Under the pieces are notes generated by a model. That model was not told the origin of the DNA and searched no databases. It worked only from the letters and a program-made list of their open reading frames with translations. DNA of 64,000 nucleotides, taken from NCBI RefSeq assembly GCF_017114915.1, contig NZ_JAAUOE010000024.1, positions 1 through 64,000 of the forward strand. The letters are read 5' to 3'. Origin of the DNA: Pseudomonas frederiksbergensis. GTDB lineage: Bacteria; Pseudomonadota; Gammaproteobacteria; Pseudomonadales; Pseudomonadaceae. Shown one piece after another: positions 62,771-64,000 of the stretch. The position numbers and the translations under genes were made by a program. Position 1 is the first letter of the stretch; each line of letters opens with the position of its first letter.

Positions 62771-64000
62771 TTACAGAGCCATATCAGTCGCAGCATTAGC
62801 CTTCGGCGCCTTGGCCGGAGCAGCCGGAGCAGCAGCCGGAGCCGCCACCTGACCAATCACCGGCGGCGGAGTCAGCTCCAGCACCTTGGCGGTGTAAGCC
62901 CACTCCTGCGCAACCTTTTCAGGGCTGCTGTTCAGCTGAGTGCCATAGCTCGGCACGATCTGGCGCAGTTTTTCCTGCCAGGCAGGGGTTGCAACCTTGT
63001 CCTTGAACACTTTCTGCAGCACGGTCAGCATGATCGGTGCGGCAGTCGATGCGCCTGGCGATGCGCCCAGCAGACCGGCGATGGTGCCGTCGGCGGAAGC
63101 AACGATTTCGGTGCCCAGTTTCAGCACGCCACCAGCGGCTTCGTCACGCTTGATGATTTGCACGCGCTGGCCAGCTTGCCACAGGCGCCAGTCTTCGGCT
63201 TTGGCGTTCGGGAAGTATTCTTTCAGGGCATTGAGGCGGTCTTCGTCAGACAGCATCAGTTGGCCTGCGAGGTACTCGACCAGCGGGTATTCCTTGATGC
63301 CGACCTTGGTCATTGGCCACACGTTGTGTGTGGTGGTGGTGGTCAGCAGGTCCAGGTACGAGCCTTGTTTGAGGAACTTGGTGCTGAAGGTCGCGAATGG
63401 GCCAAACAGGATAACGCGTTTGCCGTCCAGAACACGGGTGTCCAGGTGCGGAACCGACATCGGCGGTGCGCCAACGGAGGCTTTGCCGTAGGCCTTGGCC
63501 AGGTGTTGTTCGGTGATGGTCGGGTTTTCGGTCACGAGGAACGAGCCGCCCACCGGGAAGCCTGCGTATTCCCGGGCTTCAGGAATGCCGGACTTTTGCA
63601 GCAGGTGCAGTGCACCGCCGCCCGCGCCGATGAAGACGAACTTGGCGTCGGTTTCGGTTTCGGTGCCGTCTTTCAGGTTTTTGTAGCTGACGCGCCAGCT
63701 GCCGTCTGCGTTCTTGGTGATGTCTTGCACTTCGCTAGACAGTTTCAAGTCGAACTTCGGCGTGGTTTGCAGGTGCGCGACGAACTGGCGGGTGATCTCG
63801 CCAAAGTTCATGTCGGTGCCGATCGGGCTCCAGGTGGCCGCGACTTTCTGGTTCGGGTCACGCCCTTCCATCATCAGCGGAACCCACTTCTTGATCACAG
63901 CCGGGTCTTCGGAATACTGCATGCCGGCGAACAGCGGGCTCGCTTGCAGGGCTTCGTAGCGTTTCTTCAGGAACTTGATGTTCTCATCGCCCCACACAAA
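62771..64000 (-). CDS. mqo: Malate:quinone oxidoreductase, C-terminal part (cut by window edge)
   Basis: FAD enzyme at the inner face of the membrane that oxidises malate to oxaloacetate and reduces quinone. About 410 C-terminal residues are present, beginning near KFLKKRYEALQASPLF. Family motifs are PLMMEGRDPNQKVAATW, GTDMNFGEITRQ, FIGAGGGALHLLQKSGIPE, GGSFLVTENP and LLGASPGASTAAPIML. It ends in an Ala/Pro-rich tail (PAAAPAAPAKAPKA) typical of Pseudomonas Mqo. The N-terminal FAD-binding start is outside the window. Confidence 0.95.
   Translation of the reverse strand, partial: FVWGDENIKFLKKRYEALQASPLFAGMQYSEDPAVIKKWVPLMMEGRDPNQKVAATWSPIGTDMNFGEITRQFVAHLQTTPKFDLKLSSEVQDITKNADGSWRVSYKNLKDGTETETDAKFVFIGAGGGALHLLQKSGIPEAREYAGFPVGGSFLVTENPTITEQHLAKAYGKASVGAPPMSVPHLDTRVLDGKRVILFGPFATFSTKFLKQGSYLDLLTTTTTHNVWPMTKVGIKEYPLVEYLAGQLMLSDEDRLNALKEYFPNAKAEDWRLWQAGQRVQIIKRDEAAGGVLKLGTEIVASADGTIAGLLGASPGASTAAPIMLTVLQKVFKDKVATPAWQEKLRQIVPSYGTQLNSSPEKVAQEWAYTAKVLELTPPPVIGQVAAPAAAPAAPAKAPKANAATDMAL

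Overview
The window looks like a chromosome segment of a fluorescent-group Pseudomonas. The supporting signs are GC-rich coding, the P. fluorescens-type REP repeats (GATCGCAGCCTTCGGCAGCTCC and GTTCCCACGC families), the conserved order dusA-tal-STAS/RssB-mlaA, the order lolE-lolD-lolC-PilZ-GDPD-sthA-apbE, a copABCD cluster, and an mqo whose product ends in an Ala/Pro-rich tail. Species is not assignable from the sequence alone.

Layout. 1-5.6 kb is a maltodextrin island. It holds lamB (cut by the window edge), a LacI-family regulator and a secreted GH15 glucoamylase. A promoter/operator block of about 230 bp, carrying CCAAAGCGCTTTGG palindromes, is present twice. A degenerate group II intron 3' end and a frameshifted NHL-propeller pseudogene also lie here. 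5.9-16.2 kb carries a purine permease, arylamine N-acetyltransferase, exonuclease III, two membrane c-di-GMP enzymes and a YcbB-like L,D-transpeptidase. 16.2-23.5 kb has a second transpeptidase, then copABCD and small Met-rich/membrane copper-type genes, then a PheC-like periplasmic protein. 24-32 kb is core: hemerythrin, dusA, tal, rssC/rssB, mlaA, a degenerate HAD protein, a DUF4404-like protein and queF. 32.1-34.8 kb holds a cupredoxin divergent from a copper two-component system. 34.9-42.3 kb is lolCDE, PilZ, GDPD, sthA and apbE. 42.4-49.5 kb has two LysR genes, a quinone oxidoreductase, an MFS pump and katG.

From 49.5 to 62.6 kb the window is accessory. The centrepiece is an evolved VgrG with a DUF2235 (Tle1-like) lipase domain, overlapping a DUF2931 lipoprotein that is its likely immunity factor, followed by a truncated copy of that lipoprotein. 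Next come a cupin, a tautomerase with a LysR regulator, a tyrosinase overlapped by a His-rich chaperone candidate, and an AT-rich repeat lipoprotein. These are followed by a divergent DapF paired with a putative Fe(II) dioxygenase, a scar containing an mqo fragment, a truncated amidase-like ORF and a NERD protein. The window closes inside mqo.

How the genes work together. The LacI regulator probably controls both copies of the operator block, linking maltodextrin uptake to extracellular starch cleavage. CopRS is about 16 kb from copABCD, but a similar copper box lies upstream of both. The VgrG/DUF2931 pair is best read as a toxin carried on the type VI spike plus self-protection. The DapF-like/dioxygenase pair and the tyrosinase/His-rich pair are the least understood units.
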